Part shown: positions 25,292-36,615 of the stretch, in pieces
Layout: every line of letters starts with the position of its first letter
Position numbering within the stretch: the first letter of the stretch is position 1
Origin: Sphingobacteriia bacterium
Lineage (GTDB): Bacteria; Bacteroidota; Bacteroidia; J057; RFSG01
Assembly: GCA_009924095.1 (NCBI GenBank)
Contig: RFSG01000012.1
Coordinates: forward strand, 1-42,527
DNA length: 42,527 bases
Direction: 5' to 3'
Position numbers and translations under genes: made by a program
Notes under the pieces: model-generated
Database searches by the model: none
What the model saw: only the letters and a program-made list of their open reading frames with translations
What the model was told of the DNA's origin: nothing

Positions 25292-26278
25292 TTAGGCAGG
25301 GTGCACCGTTTGATGTACTTGTTCATTCACCCAATGGTATAGTTTGGTAATTCCTGCAGTTAAAGGTTCTGAGGGTCTCCAAGATAATTTTTCGTAAATA
25401 AGTTTATTATCTGAATTTCTGCCTCTTACTCCTATAGGGCCCGGAATATGGTGAAGAGAAATGGTTTTGCCACTAATCTTGGCTACCATTTCCACCAATT
25501 GATTAATAGACACCATTTCATCTGACCCAATATTTACGGGGCCACTAAAATCAGAATCCATTAACTTTCTAACCCCGGTGAGACATTCGTCAATGTATAA
25601 AAAACTACGGGTTTGAAGACCATCTCCCCATACTTCGACTGATTCTCCACTCTTGGCAGTAGCGACTTTTCTACAAATTGCTGCTGGAGCTTTTTCCTTT
25701 CCTCCGGTATAGGTGCTAAGTTCTCCGAAAATATTATGAAAACGTGCGATTCTAACTTGTAGTCCATAATTCCTTTCATAAGCTAGGAATAGACGTTCAC
25801 TAAATAATTTCTCCCATCCATATTCGCTATCTGGCGCTGCGGGATAGGCACTTGACTCAGAACATTCAGGATTATCTGGATCCTCCTGGTTGTAGGCAGG
25901 ATACATACAAGCTGAAGAACTATAAAATATTTTACCAATTTTATATTTAACGGCTTGGTCTGCAATATTTAAATTTATGGTTGCAGAGTTATGCATCACA
26001 TTGGCATCATTGTCACCTGTGAAGATATACCCTGCTCCTCCCATATCAGCTGCCAATTGGTATACTTCTTCAAATGGGGTTGAATCGGGAGATTTCATTC
26101 CTTCGATAACTACAGCAAGATCTCGTAAATCTCCAATCACAAAATGATCGGCTTGTGTTTTTTGAAACTCAGGATATTTCAAATCAATGCCCCGCACCCA
26201 GAATCCTTCTGATTTAAGACGATTAACCAGATGATTTCCAATAAATCCACCTGCACCAAGAACCAGAGCCTTTTTCAT
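25292..26278 (-). CDS. GDP-mannose 3,5-epimerase-like NAD-dependent epimerase
   Basis: An extended SDR of 328 residues with GAGGFIG (9-14) for NAD binding. It matches plant GDP-mannose 3,5-epimerase along its length: LAADMGGAGYIF, SSSACMYPAYN with C124, the YGWEK catalytic pair Y153/K157, RFHNIFGELSTYTGG, EKAPAAICRK with K196, WGDGLQTRSFLYIDEC, NIGSDEMVS and HHIPGPIGVRGRNSDN. C124 and K196 correspond to the Cys and Lys acid/base pair of the plant enzyme. Product would be GDP-L-galactose or GDP-L-gulose, used for surface glycans; this is inferred. It is divergent from the PaaN gene and lies upstream of gldB. Confidence 0.87.
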   Translation of the reverse strand: MKKALVLGAGGFIGNHLVNRLKSEGFWVRGIDLKYPEFQKTQADHFVIGDLRDLAVVIEGMKSPDSTPFEEVYQLAADMGGAGYIFTGDNDANVMHNSATINLNIADQAVKYKIGKIFYSSSACMYPAYNQEDPDNPECSESSAYPAAPDSEYGWEKLFSERLFLAYERNYGLQVRIARFHNIFGELSTYTGGKEKAPAAICRKVATAKSGESVEVWGDGLQTRSFLYIDECLTGVRKLMDSDFSGPVNIGSDEMVSINQLVEMVAKISGKTISLHHIPGPIGVRGRNSDNKLIYEKLSWRPSEPLTAGITKLYHWVNEQVHQTVHPA

Positions 26279-26316
26279 ATTAATGTTAGGGAATAAAATT
26301 AATTCGGCAATTGCTA

Positions 26317-26450
26317 TACGAAATTAGTAAAAATGTACCCAACTGAGGTAATAATTACTAATCAAATAAAATGTAATCAAAGGAATTGGATATATTTCAA
26401 AGAACGAGAATAATTTAGGGGATAAAATCAATTGAATCCCTAATTTCGTA
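26317..26450. repeat. 11-base inverted repeat in the epimerase/PaaN divergent region
   Basis: TACGAAATTAG at 26317-26327 is the exact reverse complement of CTAATTTCGTA at 26440-26450, 112 bases apart. Each arm presents TAATTTCG, a near match to the -7 box TAnnTTTG, toward the gene on its own side: the epimerase on the left and PaaN on the right. They are probably matching promoter elements or twin operators. It is a visual match and could be chance in AT-rich sequence. Confidence 0.35.
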
Positions 26451-26466
26451 GGTAGAATCTCTACCT
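26450..26466 (+). promoter_or_regulatory. small hairpin in the PaaN upstream region
   Basis: AGGTAGA / TCTACCT form a 7-base-pair palindrome with a 3-base centre, 25 bases before the ATG at 26492 and directly after the TAATTTCG element. It could be an operator or a 5'-leader hairpin. Confidence 0.3.
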
Positions 26467-26491
26467 TCGTTATCATTAACGTTTGCATTTC

Positions 26492-28180
26492 ATGACTGTA
26501 TTTACCCAAACAGCTCCGCACGAGTTGTACCTCCACCACCAAAAGACCCTTCAGGCTGCAATTGAAGCTTTACGTGCCCGAGAATTTTATGCTCAATATC
26601 CCGAAATTCCTTCTGGGAAAGTTTATGGAGAAGATTCTAATGAAAAGCAGCATGCCGTTTTTACTGCCCAACTGAATCATCCATTTCAAGGTCTGTTGCA
26701 AACTTCCGACACACAAATTACGGGTGCAGAAAATAGTCCCTTTACGCGTGAAGCTTTAGGAGTATCGTATCCTGCAAGTAAAAATATAGAAAGTTATATT
26801 CAGCAGGCTCATGCCGCCTGGGGAGCTTGGAAATATGCGGATACCGAAACGCGTGCAGGTATATTAGTAGAATCTTTGGAACGAATAAAACAACGGTTCT
26901 TTGAAATCGCTTTTGCTACCCAGCATACTACTGGGCAATCCTTTATGATGTCCTTTCAGGCGTCCGGTCCGCATGCAAATGATAGAGCGTTAGAAGCCAT
27001 TGCCATGGGTTTGGAGGAACAAACTCGGTATCCAAAACAAGCACACTGGGAAAAACCCATGGGCAAGTTTAATGTTGTCCTTAAAAAACATTATCAATGC
27101 CAACCTAAGGGAATTTCTTTAACGATAGGATGTTCTACTTTTCCGGTTTGGAATACAGTGCCTGGATTATATGCGAGTTTAATAACAGGCAATCCTGTAA
27201 TTGTAAAGCCGCACCCAGCTGCCATTTATCCTATTGCCATTGTAATAGCGGAATTACAACATATCTTAAAAGATAATGGGTTTGATCCAAACTTGGTTCA
27301 ACTTGCGGTAGATACTCCTGAAAATCAAATTACAAAACTGCTATGTGAGCATCCTTCTGTTAAAATGATTGATTTTACAGGTGGAAATGCTTTTGGAAAT
27401 TATGTTGAATCGCTACCCGGTAAAATAACCTTTACAGAAAAAGCTGGTATAAACTCAGTTATTTTAGATAGTTGCACTGATCTAAACGGAACCCTACAAA
27501 ATCTGGCATTTTCTGTATCCCTGTATAGTGGACAAATGTGTACCTGTCCTCAAAATTTCTATTTACCCGAAAATGGTATTCTAGTTAACGGTGAGCGTGT
27601 TTCTTATGAAGATGTGGTTAAAGGATTTATGAAAGCAATAGAAGACTTAACCCATCATGAGAAAATGGGACCAGGTACTTTAGGGGCTATTCAAAATGAA
27701 ACGACATACCAACGGGTAGCAACGGTTGCGCAATCTGGGGTTAAAGTATTATTACCTTCTAAATCCATTCCCCATCCTGAATTCCCAAATGCAAGAACCG
27801 CAACTCCGTTGGTGTTGGAAGTGCCGTTAGCCAATAGGGAAATGATAGAACAGGAGTTATTCGGACCCATTGTATTGATTATTCCTACTAAAGACACCCA
27901 ACAGAGTGTGGCTTTGGCATCCGAATTATCCAGTATTCATGGGGCATTAACCTGTGCTGCCTATTCTACCGACCCTGCAACCCAAGCCTATATCGCCCGA
28001 AACCTTGCAGAATCTTTTACTCCCGTAACCTTTAATTTAACAGGTCCGATATGGGTGAATCAAAGTGCAGGATTTAGTGACTTCCATGTGTCAGGCGGAA
28101 ATCCCGCTGGCAATGCCTCCTTTACTAACCCCGAATTTGTGATTAAAAGATTTGTTCTTATTGGTACCCGCATTGCCTAA
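26492..28180 (+). CDS. paaN: PaaN-type aldehyde dehydrogenase family protein
   Basis: A 562-residue protein of the phenylacetate-degradation PaaN family. Signatures: REFYAQYPEIPSGKVYGED near the N-terminus, ATQHTTGQSFMMSFQASGPHANDRALEA, IGCSTFPVWNTVPGLYASL, NPVIVKPHPAAI, FTGGNAFGNYV, FTEKAG (glutamate region) and SGQMCTCPQNFY, which holds the presumed catalytic Cys. It lacks a C-terminal MaoC hydratase domain, unlike E. coli PaaZ, so it is the stand-alone form. ATG 26492 is chosen over TTG 26483. No other paa gene is visible here, so whether it acts on a phenylacetate-derived aldehyde is open. Confidence 0.88.
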   Translation: MTVFTQTAPHELYLHHQKTLQAAIEALRAREFYAQYPEIPSGKVYGEDSNEKQHAVFTAQLNHPFQGLLQTSDTQITGAENSPFTREALGVSYPASKNIESYIQQAHAAWGAWKYADTETRAGILVESLERIKQRFFEIAFATQHTTGQSFMMSFQASGPHANDRALEAIAMGLEEQTRYPKQAHWEKPMGKFNVVLKKHYQCQPKGISLTIGCSTFPVWNTVPGLYASLITGNPVIVKPHPAAIYPIAIVIAELQHILKDNGFDPNLVQLAVDTPENQITKLLCEHPSVKMIDFTGGNAFGNYVESLPGKITFTEKAGINSVILDSCTDLNGTLQNLAFSVSLYSGQMCTCPQNFYLPENGILVNGERVSYEDVVKGFMKAIEDLTHHEKMGPGTLGAIQNETTYQRVATVAQSGVKVLLPSKSIPHPEFPNARTATPLVLEVPLANREMIEQELFGPIVLIIPTKDTQQSVALASELSSIHGALTCAAYSTDPATQAYIARNLAESFTPVTFNLTGPIWVNQSAGFSDFHVSGGNPAGNASFTNPEFVIKRFVLIGTRIA

Positions 28181-28222
28181 TTCAAATAGTAAATAAATAT
28201 AGTATTTTACCCGATTCAAGAA

Positions 28223-28876
28223 ATGAGATTTTTTATTGACACAGCCAATATGGCTGAAATTCGAGAAGCAATGGAGATGGGAATTCTCGATGGCGTAACC
28301 ACCAACCCTTCCCTAATGGCAAAAGAAGGAATTAAAAATGTTGAAGAACATTATATTGCCATATGTAAAGCCATTGGTTCAGGGGATGTAAGTGCTGAAG
28401 TGATTGCAACAGATTATGCAGGAATGATTCAAGAAGGCAGAGCTCTAGCCCATTTACATCCCCATATTACCGTGAAAGTACCTATGATTAAGGAGGGTAT
28501 TAAAGCAATACGAACTTTTACTGAAGAAGGAATTCGTACCAATTGTACGCTAATCTTTTCCCCTGCACAAGCTTTATTAGCTGCTAAAGCGGGCGCTACT
28601 TATGTTAGCCCTTTTTTAGGAAGGTTAGATGATGTAGGGCATAATGGAATGCAACTTATTGGAAGTATCCGACAGATATTTAATGTTTACGGAATTAAGA
28701 CTCAAATTCTTGCGGCTTCTATTCGCCATACCCTTCACTTAATACAATGTGCAGAAATGGGTGCAGATGTGGCAACAATGCCTTTTAAAGTTATTGAAGG
28801 ATTATTTAAGCATCCCTTAACCGATAAAGGCCTGGAGCAATTCTTAGCTGATTATCAAAAAAACAACTCCCTGTAA
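28223..28876 (+). CDS. fsa: transaldolase/fructose-6-phosphate aldolase-like protein
   Basis: A 217-residue short-type transaldolase. The Schiff-base Lys is K85 in TVKVPM, at the position found in E. coli FsaA. Other blocks: FIDTANMAEIREA, DGVTTNPSLMAKEG, NCTLIFSPAQALLAAKAGATYVSPF, FLGRLDD, AASIRHTLH and ATMPFKVI. Members act as transaldolase in the pentose phosphate pathway or as fructose-6-phosphate aldolase; sequence alone does not settle which. The gene follows PaaN by 42 bases and precedes the FkbM gene by 5. Confidence 0.92.
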   Translation: MRFFIDTANMAEIREAMEMGILDGVTTNPSLMAKEGIKNVEEHYIAICKAIGSGDVSAEVIATDYAGMIQEGRALAHLHPHITVKVPMIKEGIKAIRTFTEEGIRTNCTLIFSPAQALLAAKAGATYVSPFLGRLDDVGHNGMQLIGSIRQIFNVYGIKTQILAASIRHTLHLIQCAEMGADVATMPFKVIEGLFKHPLTDKGLEQFLADYQKNNSL

Positions 28877-28881
28877 TATTT

Positions 28882-29598
28882 ATGAGTGATACCCTAAAAG
28901 CAATTGTAGCCTATTTACCTACCCTACGTTTTGCTAATCAGAAATTATGGAGTATCAGGCCTGAATTGCCTGCTTTTAGCTTTTCGGAATGCGGAGAAGA
29001 TGTAATGATTCTGAGATTATTTCAAGATCATTTTAATATACAAAAAGGCACCTATATAGATGTTGGCGCCAATAGCCCCATAAGGTATAACAACACCATG
29101 TTATTATATCTGGAAGGTTGGAGAGGATTGGTATTAGAGCCTAATCAACGATCCCGAAAAGCCTATCAAAGAATCCGACCTGAAGACCAATTAATTCATA
29201 AAGTAGTATCTGCCCAGGATGATCAGCAACTCACCTTTTTTGAAATGGAACCTGATCTGGTTAGCACCCTAAGTCGTGAAACTGTCCTCTATCATCAGCA
29301 ATTAGGATATAAGTTAATTCAGGAAGTTCCTGTTGAATCGGTATCCTTAAATACGTTATGCAAATCTTTTAAAGAGCCTGTTCATCTAATATCTATGGAT
29401 ACCGAAGGACATGAAGGAGAGATATTAAGCACCTTTGATTTTAAAACTTATAAACCCTGGGCTTTTTGTATTGAAAAAATTTTTACTCCTTTAGAAGGGG
29501 TAATTGATCCTTTTATTATTCTGGAGAAAGCTGGCTATAAACCCGTTGCCAATACTTGGAAAAACACTTTATTTATTAGAGAAGATTTATCGGTTTAA
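28882..29598 (+). CDS. FkbM-family methyltransferase
   Basis: A 238-residue SAM-dependent methyltransferase of the FkbM family. The opening YIDVGANSPIRYNNT holds the SAM-binding DVGAN (60-64). GLVLEPNQRSRKAY is the second motif, and LISMDTEGHEGEIL is the family's acidic signature. FkbM proteins methylate hydroxyl groups of polyketides, sugars or glycans; nearby glycosyltransferase genes make a glycan substrate plausible. It starts 5 bases after the aldolase gene and converges on the CaiB/BaiF gene with a 6-base gap. Confidence 0.87.
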   Translation: MSDTLKAIVAYLPTLRFANQKLWSIRPELPAFSFSECGEDVMILRLFQDHFNIQKGTYIDVGANSPIRYNNTMLLYLEGWRGLVLEPNQRSRKAYQRIRPEDQLIHKVVSAQDDQQLTFFEMEPDLVSTLSRETVLYHQQLGYKLIQEVPVESVSLNTLCKSFKEPVHLISMDTEGHEGEILSTFDFKTYKPWAFCIEKIFTPLEGVIDPFIILEKAGYKPVANTWKNTLFIREDLSV

Positions 29599-29604
29599 TA
29601 CTAA

Positions 29605-30696
29605 TTATTCAGGCGAGGTAAGTGTAAGGAATGGTATTTCAATAGCCGTAAATATGCGAGTTCTTACTCCTTTTTTTTCTTTGTCAATTAATAGTAAAGA
29701 TTGGGCATGAGGCTGATTAAATACTTCTTTCATATTGGCAATACCCCCTGCGGGAACTTGTTTTTCATTTAATCGTTGCAACCAGATATCCAGCGATTCT
29801 GATAGAAAAACCGGAGCTAATAATTCATAAACCAATTTACGATTTCGAACCCGATCCGCGTTATCCTTTACCCTATCATCATATGCCCAATTATCCAATC
29901 CGAGGACGGATAATAAATTTCGAAACTGTTTGTTATTTCCTACTGCCAGCACCAATGATTTACCCTCCCGGGTAACAAATCGAGTTCCATAGGGAACAAT
30001 ACTGGGATGTTCTGACCCCATTCTACCTGGCAAAACCCCATTCATTAAATAATTAGTGGCTTGATTTGCTAAGGCTGCAATCCCCGATTGAATTAAGGAA
30101 ACAGAAACTTTATCTCCCCTACCTGTTTTTTCTCTTACATATAAAGCAGCCAGTAGCCCTTCCTTTAATTGGTGTGCAGCCATCAAATCCATTAAGGCAA
30201 CCGGCATTTTAAGCGGGGGGCCATCGGCAGAACCATTCATCTCCATAAATCCAGCTTCTGCTTGGATGATTGCATCATACCCCACTCTTGTACTTCCTTC
30301 CCCATATCCAGTAATCTCCCCATAAATGATTGCAGGATTTAGAGCTGATAAAATCTCGTACGACATACCCAACCTTTCTGCATCTCCGGGTTTATAGGAG
30401 ACAATCACAATATCCGTTTCGGGGATTTGATTATAAATTTGTTTACGATTTTCAAGGAGTTGTAAATCCAGGGTGGTAAAAGTTTTACCCCAATTTACCG
30501 AACAAAAATAGGCCGATGGGTTTTCACTTTGAATCTCCTCAGGTACTTTCCAGGAACGTGTTACATCTCCACCTGGTGCTTCAATCTTTTCAACCTGAGC
30601 CCCTAATTCTGCAAAAAACATCCCTACTGTTGGACCTGCCAATACACTGGCTAATTCTAGCACTCGAAGCGAAGCAAATGGATTTTCTTTCATCAT
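29605..30696 (-). CDS. CaiB/BaiF family CoA-transferase
   Basis: A 363-residue class III CoA-transferase. The N-terminus has RVLELASVLAGPTVGMFFAELGAQVEKIE, the family's opening. D141 in GYDAIIQAEAGFMEMNG corresponds to the catalytic Asp that carries the acyl anhydride in formyl-CoA transferase. PVALMDLMAAHQLKEGLLAALY and ANQATNYLM follow. The CoA donor and acceptor are unknown. A link to the PaaN aldehyde dehydrogenase across the converging FkbM gene is possible but weak. It is the last gene of the minus-strand purA-pabB-glycosyltransferase series, 37 bases after the glycosyltransferase. Confidence 0.92.
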   Translation of the reverse strand: MMKENPFASLRVLELASVLAGPTVGMFFAELGAQVEKIEAPGGDVTRSWKVPEEIQSENPSAYFCSVNWGKTFTTLDLQLLENRKQIYNQIPETDIVIVSYKPGDAERLGMSYEILSALNPAIIYGEITGYGEGSTRVGYDAIIQAEAGFMEMNGSADGPPLKMPVALMDLMAAHQLKEGLLAALYVREKTGRGDKVSVSLIQSGIAALANQATNYLMNGVLPGRMGSEHPSIVPYGTRFVTREGKSLVLAVGNNKQFRNLLSVLGLDNWAYDDRVKDNADRVRNRKLVYELLAPVFLSESLDIWLQRLNEKQVPAGGIANMKEVFNQPHAQSLLLIDKEKKGVRTRIFTAIEIPFLTLTSPE

Positions 30697-30733
30697 TTAT
30701 AAATAAAAATACTATATCTTTTGTTACTAACTT

Positions 30734-31737
30734 CTATCCTGCCAATAGATAGCGCTCTCCTGCTTTTAAGCCTTGGCTCTCTAAATAAGTGGAGATTTGT
30801 TCCCTCGCGGTTGCCATATTTACCCAAGACAAAATAAATACTGAATCCGGGATGGATACCTTCCAATCATATACTGGTTTACTTAGGATATAAGTTCCGA
30901 TTTTTTTGGGATCTACTTCAAGCCAGGCATCAAATTGAATTCCCAACTTTACCAATTCTTTGGTTTTTTGTTTTCCATGTTTACCTGCTCCCCAAATCCA
31001 AAGATGGGTTATTTTCTTTTCTTTAAGCCATTCTACCAAATTCGGAATCCTTACCCGATCAAATGCTTGAGGAGTATACCTTACCTCTTGTAAAGAAGCC
31101 CTATCGGAATGATCTCTCCAAAATAAAACCACCTCCGGTATCTTTTCCATCCTTACCCCTTTTGATAGCCATTTAAGCCATAGGGCATAATCTTCAGGAA
31201 CATCTTCCTCTGGATAGTCTCCGAACTGTTCCACTGCTGTTTTTCGAAACATGACCGAAGGATGGGCAATGGGAGATTCTATAAACTGATTTACGATTAT
31301 TTCTGAGGATATCTTTATCCCATTCATCCAGTCAATATATCGGTTATACCCCCTGGAGTCGGCACGATGAGAAATACTTTCAACCCTACCCGATACCAAC
31401 CCCACCTCTGGATTATTTTCTAAAAAATTGTATTGCAGTAATAATCGATCCTGTGGATATACATCATCTGCATCCACACGTGCAATGTAGTGTGAATTAC
31501 AAAAACGTAATCCGCAATTTAAAGCTTTAGCAATACCTACTTTGGGTTGAAAATAAACTTTAATTCTAAGGTCTTGGGTACTCAATTCTAAGAGCTTTTT
31601 TTGGGTAGGTTCTGAAACCCCATCTCCAACCCAGATCCATTCCCAATGTTTAAACGTTTGTTGTTGAATGGAGGATAAACATTCTGGCAACCATTGAATG
31701 ATATCTCCAATTGGTGTTAATATAGAAATTTGGGGGG

Positions 31738-31750
<13 letters not shown>
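30734..31750 (-). CDS. family 2 glycosyltransferase with C-terminal nucleotide-binding-like domain
   Basis: A 338-residue GT2 protein: ISILTPIGD at the start, WIWVGDGVSE, the metal-binding DADD (93-96) in ARVDADDVYP and the catalytic-type EDY (186-188) in VPEDYALWLKWL. After about residue 245 comes a second short domain beginning WIWGAGKHGK (254-259 GAGKHG), a Rossmann-like Gly-rich turn that resembles the N-terminus of PglD-type sugar acyltransferases; its role is unknown. It lacks membrane helices, so it probably acts at the cytoplasmic face. Its start overlaps the pabB stop by 13 bases. Confidence 0.88.
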
Positions 31751-34268
<2,518 letters not shown>

Positions 34269-34311
34269 TTAACCTTAGTTGTAAGTAATAAATTTAGTTA
34301 CTAATTTTTGG

Positions 34312-34656
34312 TCAGGCAGACAACAACTTTTTGGCAACTGTTGCGTCCTCAGCAATCCTAAAGATAGTGTGAAGTTTGGTAATGGTAAAGAGGCTACTGA
34401 TACCCGGGCTAATTCCACAAACGACCAATTCTCCCCCTGCTGTTCGAACTCTAGTTAATAACCGAATAAACACACCTAACCCTGCACTATTTACATGTTT
34501 TAATCCTTGCAATTCCAAAACCATACGCGTGTATCCATTTTGAACTTCGTGTTGGAAGGCATCCATTAAAGCAACCCCTTCTCCTTCTGTCAACAGGCTT
34601 CCAGTTAAAGAAAGGACTGCTATATTATCTTCTGAATGCGTAATGGAAATTTCCAT
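34312..34656 (-). CDS. STAS-domain anti-sigma factor antagonist-like protein
   Basis: A 114-residue single STAS domain of the SpoIIAA/RsbV type. The phosphorylation-site segment is LKHVNSAGLGVFIRLL, with Ser57 as the candidate phosphate acceptor. GGELVVCGISPGISSLF and FRIAEDATVAKKLL complete the fold. In other bacteria such proteins bind a serine-kinase anti-sigma factor; no kinase gene is nearby, so its partner is unknown. It follows the Fur-type gene by two bases and precedes purA. Confidence 0.88.
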   Translation of the reverse strand: MEISITHSEDNIAVLSLTGSLLTEGEGVALMDAFQHEVQNGYTRMVLELQGLKHVNSAGLGVFIRLLTRVRTAGGELVVCGISPGISSLFTITKLHTIFRIAEDATVAKKLLSA

Positions 34657-34658
34657 AA

Positions 34659-35153
34659 TTAGTTTTCTTTTGGGGTAAGTTTAAGATGTTCGCAATTGTC
34701 GGTTTGACAATTTCCGTACAACACCAGAGAATGATTTTTAACTCCGAAATGGAGAATTTGTCCGATCATATTTTGGATTTCCTCCATTCTTGGGTCGCAA
34801 AACTCAAGCACACGTCCACAATCCATACAGATTAAATGATCATGCTGACGGAACCCGAATGATTTTTCGAACAAACTTTGGTTCGTTCCAAATTGATGTT
34901 TTACGACCAAATCACATTCGATTAATAAATCCAAAGTATTGTAAACAGTGGCCTTACTTACCCGATAGTTTTTGTTTTTCATATGGATATAGAGGGTCTC
35001 CGCATCGAAATGATCGTTTCGACTATATATCTCTTCTAAAATTGCAAACCGTTCGGGCGTTTTCCGTTGACCGTGGGCATCCAAATATTGGGCGAAGATT
35101 TTTTTAATCTCTTCTACCTTTTCTTCAACCTTATGTTTAATATTTTCGGGCAT
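34659..35153 (-). CDS. Fur-family transcriptional regulator
   Basis: A 164-residue Fur-family repressor. The winged-helix part contains HGQRKTPERFAILEEIY and the recognition helix SKATVYNTLDLL. The metal domain has HDH at 104-106, CMDC at 109-112 and a second cysteine pair C149/C154. It could be Fur, Zur or PerR; the sequence does not settle which. The start is set at MPENI (35153), where the helix typical of the family begins; an upstream ATG at 35183 would add ten hydrophobic residues. It sits between the COG3014-like lipoprotein gene and the STAS gene. Confidence 0.9.
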   Translation of the reverse strand: MPENIKHKVEEKVEEIKKIFAQYLDAHGQRKTPERFAILEEIYSRNDHFDAETLYIHMKNKNYRVSKATVYNTLDLLIECDLVVKHQFGTNQSLFEKSFGFRQHDHLICMDCGRVLEFCDPRMEEIQNMIGQILHFGVKNHSLVLYGNCQTDNCEHLKLTPKEN

Positions 35154-35202
35154 GGGAAGATAGTGAAGTGTAAAAATACTCAATTTCCTTTGAGCATTCT
35201 AT

Positions 35203-36615
35203 TTACCAGGTAGGATATGCTTGAGGTTGTTGAACTTCGGGGGTGGTGATATCCAGAAAACGAATTTCGTTTTTTTCTAGATGAATAAAAAGTGTATCAG
35301 TAACTACCTTTCCATTTCCTTTTTTATCGAAGTACAAGGTATGGTTTCCTGTATCTAAGGGAAGACGAAGGTATTGGATATTTCCGGGAAGGGTTTGCCA
35401 ATTGCGGGTATCGGCTTTTTCAGTGAAGGCATTTGCAATACCTGCCAGTGCACCTACGGTGGGATCTTGTTCTCTTAATCCATATTCAATTCCTTTTTTT
35501 ACGGCTAACCGCAATAAGGCATTTCCCAATTCTCTCAACATACGGTCTTCTAAGGTTTTAAATGCAATTGCTGTAACATCCTCGCCTAATTCAAAGGAAA
35601 TACAACCAGAATCGGTTCGCACACAAGCTTCTGTAAATCTTGCGGGTCTGGCAACATATTTTGGAAATGCAACCCTTACTACTTGCACCCGACTTAATGC
35701 CACTTTTTCATTCGGATCCTGAGGCAAGTAAAAAGGAAAAGTCATTCCGTATTCTTCATTGGTAAAGTTCACAATTCCTCCTGCCCCCGGAACCAGGGTA
35801 AATAAAATACTATTTTCAGCTTTTATCGGCCCTAATCCATTATTCCAAAATAAAATTAATTCAGCTTTTTTTGAGGAGATTTCATTTTCTTTAATTCCCC
35901 ATTCTTTTTCATAAGCTTCCTTTTCAGAAAAAAAACCATTTAATCGTGCCGTTCGTAATAAATCTTGTTTTAGTTGTTGTGGAACAGGGGTCCCTAAAGT
36001 TTTGACATAAACAGTTTGATAACATTCATAGGCATTTCGATAAGAAATAAATGCATCATTTAATTCCCCTTGTGCCTCATATAATAATCCTGAAACCATT
36101 TGCGCAAAAGCATCACAACGGTATCTATGCTGATTGGGATATTTATCTGATAAAGTTTGTAGGGTTAATTCAATTCTTCTGCATTCCACTCGAGCAGCTT
36201 CGAAATTATTAAGTTTAATAAAATTCAATGCTAAATAATAATGCAATAATATTTTTTCAACTTCTTCCGCCTTATAGGGCTTCATCATAGGATTAGTAAC
36301 CAAAGCTAGTATTTCAGATCCAGTTTGCGTATGTGCATCTTCCATGGTTCTGTCGGCCTGTAAAAAATAAGTATTGGCACTATCGGGAAAATTCAATCGA
36401 GAGAGGATATACCCTTTTTCCAATTGGAACAATAGGGCATTTCTGCTCCCAGCCTTTTTTCGGGTTTTTTCTAATATCCGATTGGCTTCCTTAAAATCTT
36501 CAGCATAAATATTTTCCTGATATTCCAGGTTTTGCTGATAATACGTAGAACAACCGACTGCCAATAGAAGGCAAAGGCAGATAAACAGGCCTTTGCGAAG
36601 GCCATTATTTTGCAT
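35203..36615 (-). CDS. COG3014-like lipoprotein with helical repeats
   Basis: A 470-residue lipoprotein (lipobox LAVGC, Cys22). The first half looks like TPR-type helical hairpins (QLEKGYILSRLNFPDSANTYFLQADR, HYYLALNFIKLNNFEAARVECRR, GLLYEAQGELNDAFISYRNAYE); a beta-rich domain follows (LILFWNNGLGPIKAENSI). The arrangement matches COG3014-type proteins that are commonly encoded with LpoB. Here the lpoB gene is directly upstream (TAATG, one-base overlap). A role in peptidoglycan-synthase regulation or outer-membrane assembly is an inference from that neighbour only. Confidence 0.72.
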   Translation of the reverse strand: MQNNGLRKGLFICLCLLLAVGCSTYYQQNLEYQENIYAEDFKEANRILEKTRKKAGSRNALLFQLEKGYILSRLNFPDSANTYFLQADRTMEDAHTQTGSEILALVTNPMMKPYKAEEVEKILLHYYLALNFIKLNNFEAARVECRRIELTLQTLSDKYPNQHRYRCDAFAQMVSGLLYEAQGELNDAFISYRNAYECYQTVYVKTLGTPVPQQLKQDLLRTARLNGFFSEKEAYEKEWGIKENEISSKKAELILFWNNGLGPIKAENSILFTLVPGAGGIVNFTNEEYGMTFPFYLPQDPNEKVALSRVQVVRVAFPKYVARPARFTEACVRTDSGCISFELGEDVTAIAFKTLEDRMLRELGNALLRLAVKKGIEYGLREQDPTVGALAGIANAFTEKADTRNWQTLPGNIQYLRLPLDTGNHTLYFDKKGNGKVVTDTLFIHLEKNEIRFLDITTPEVQQPQAYPTW

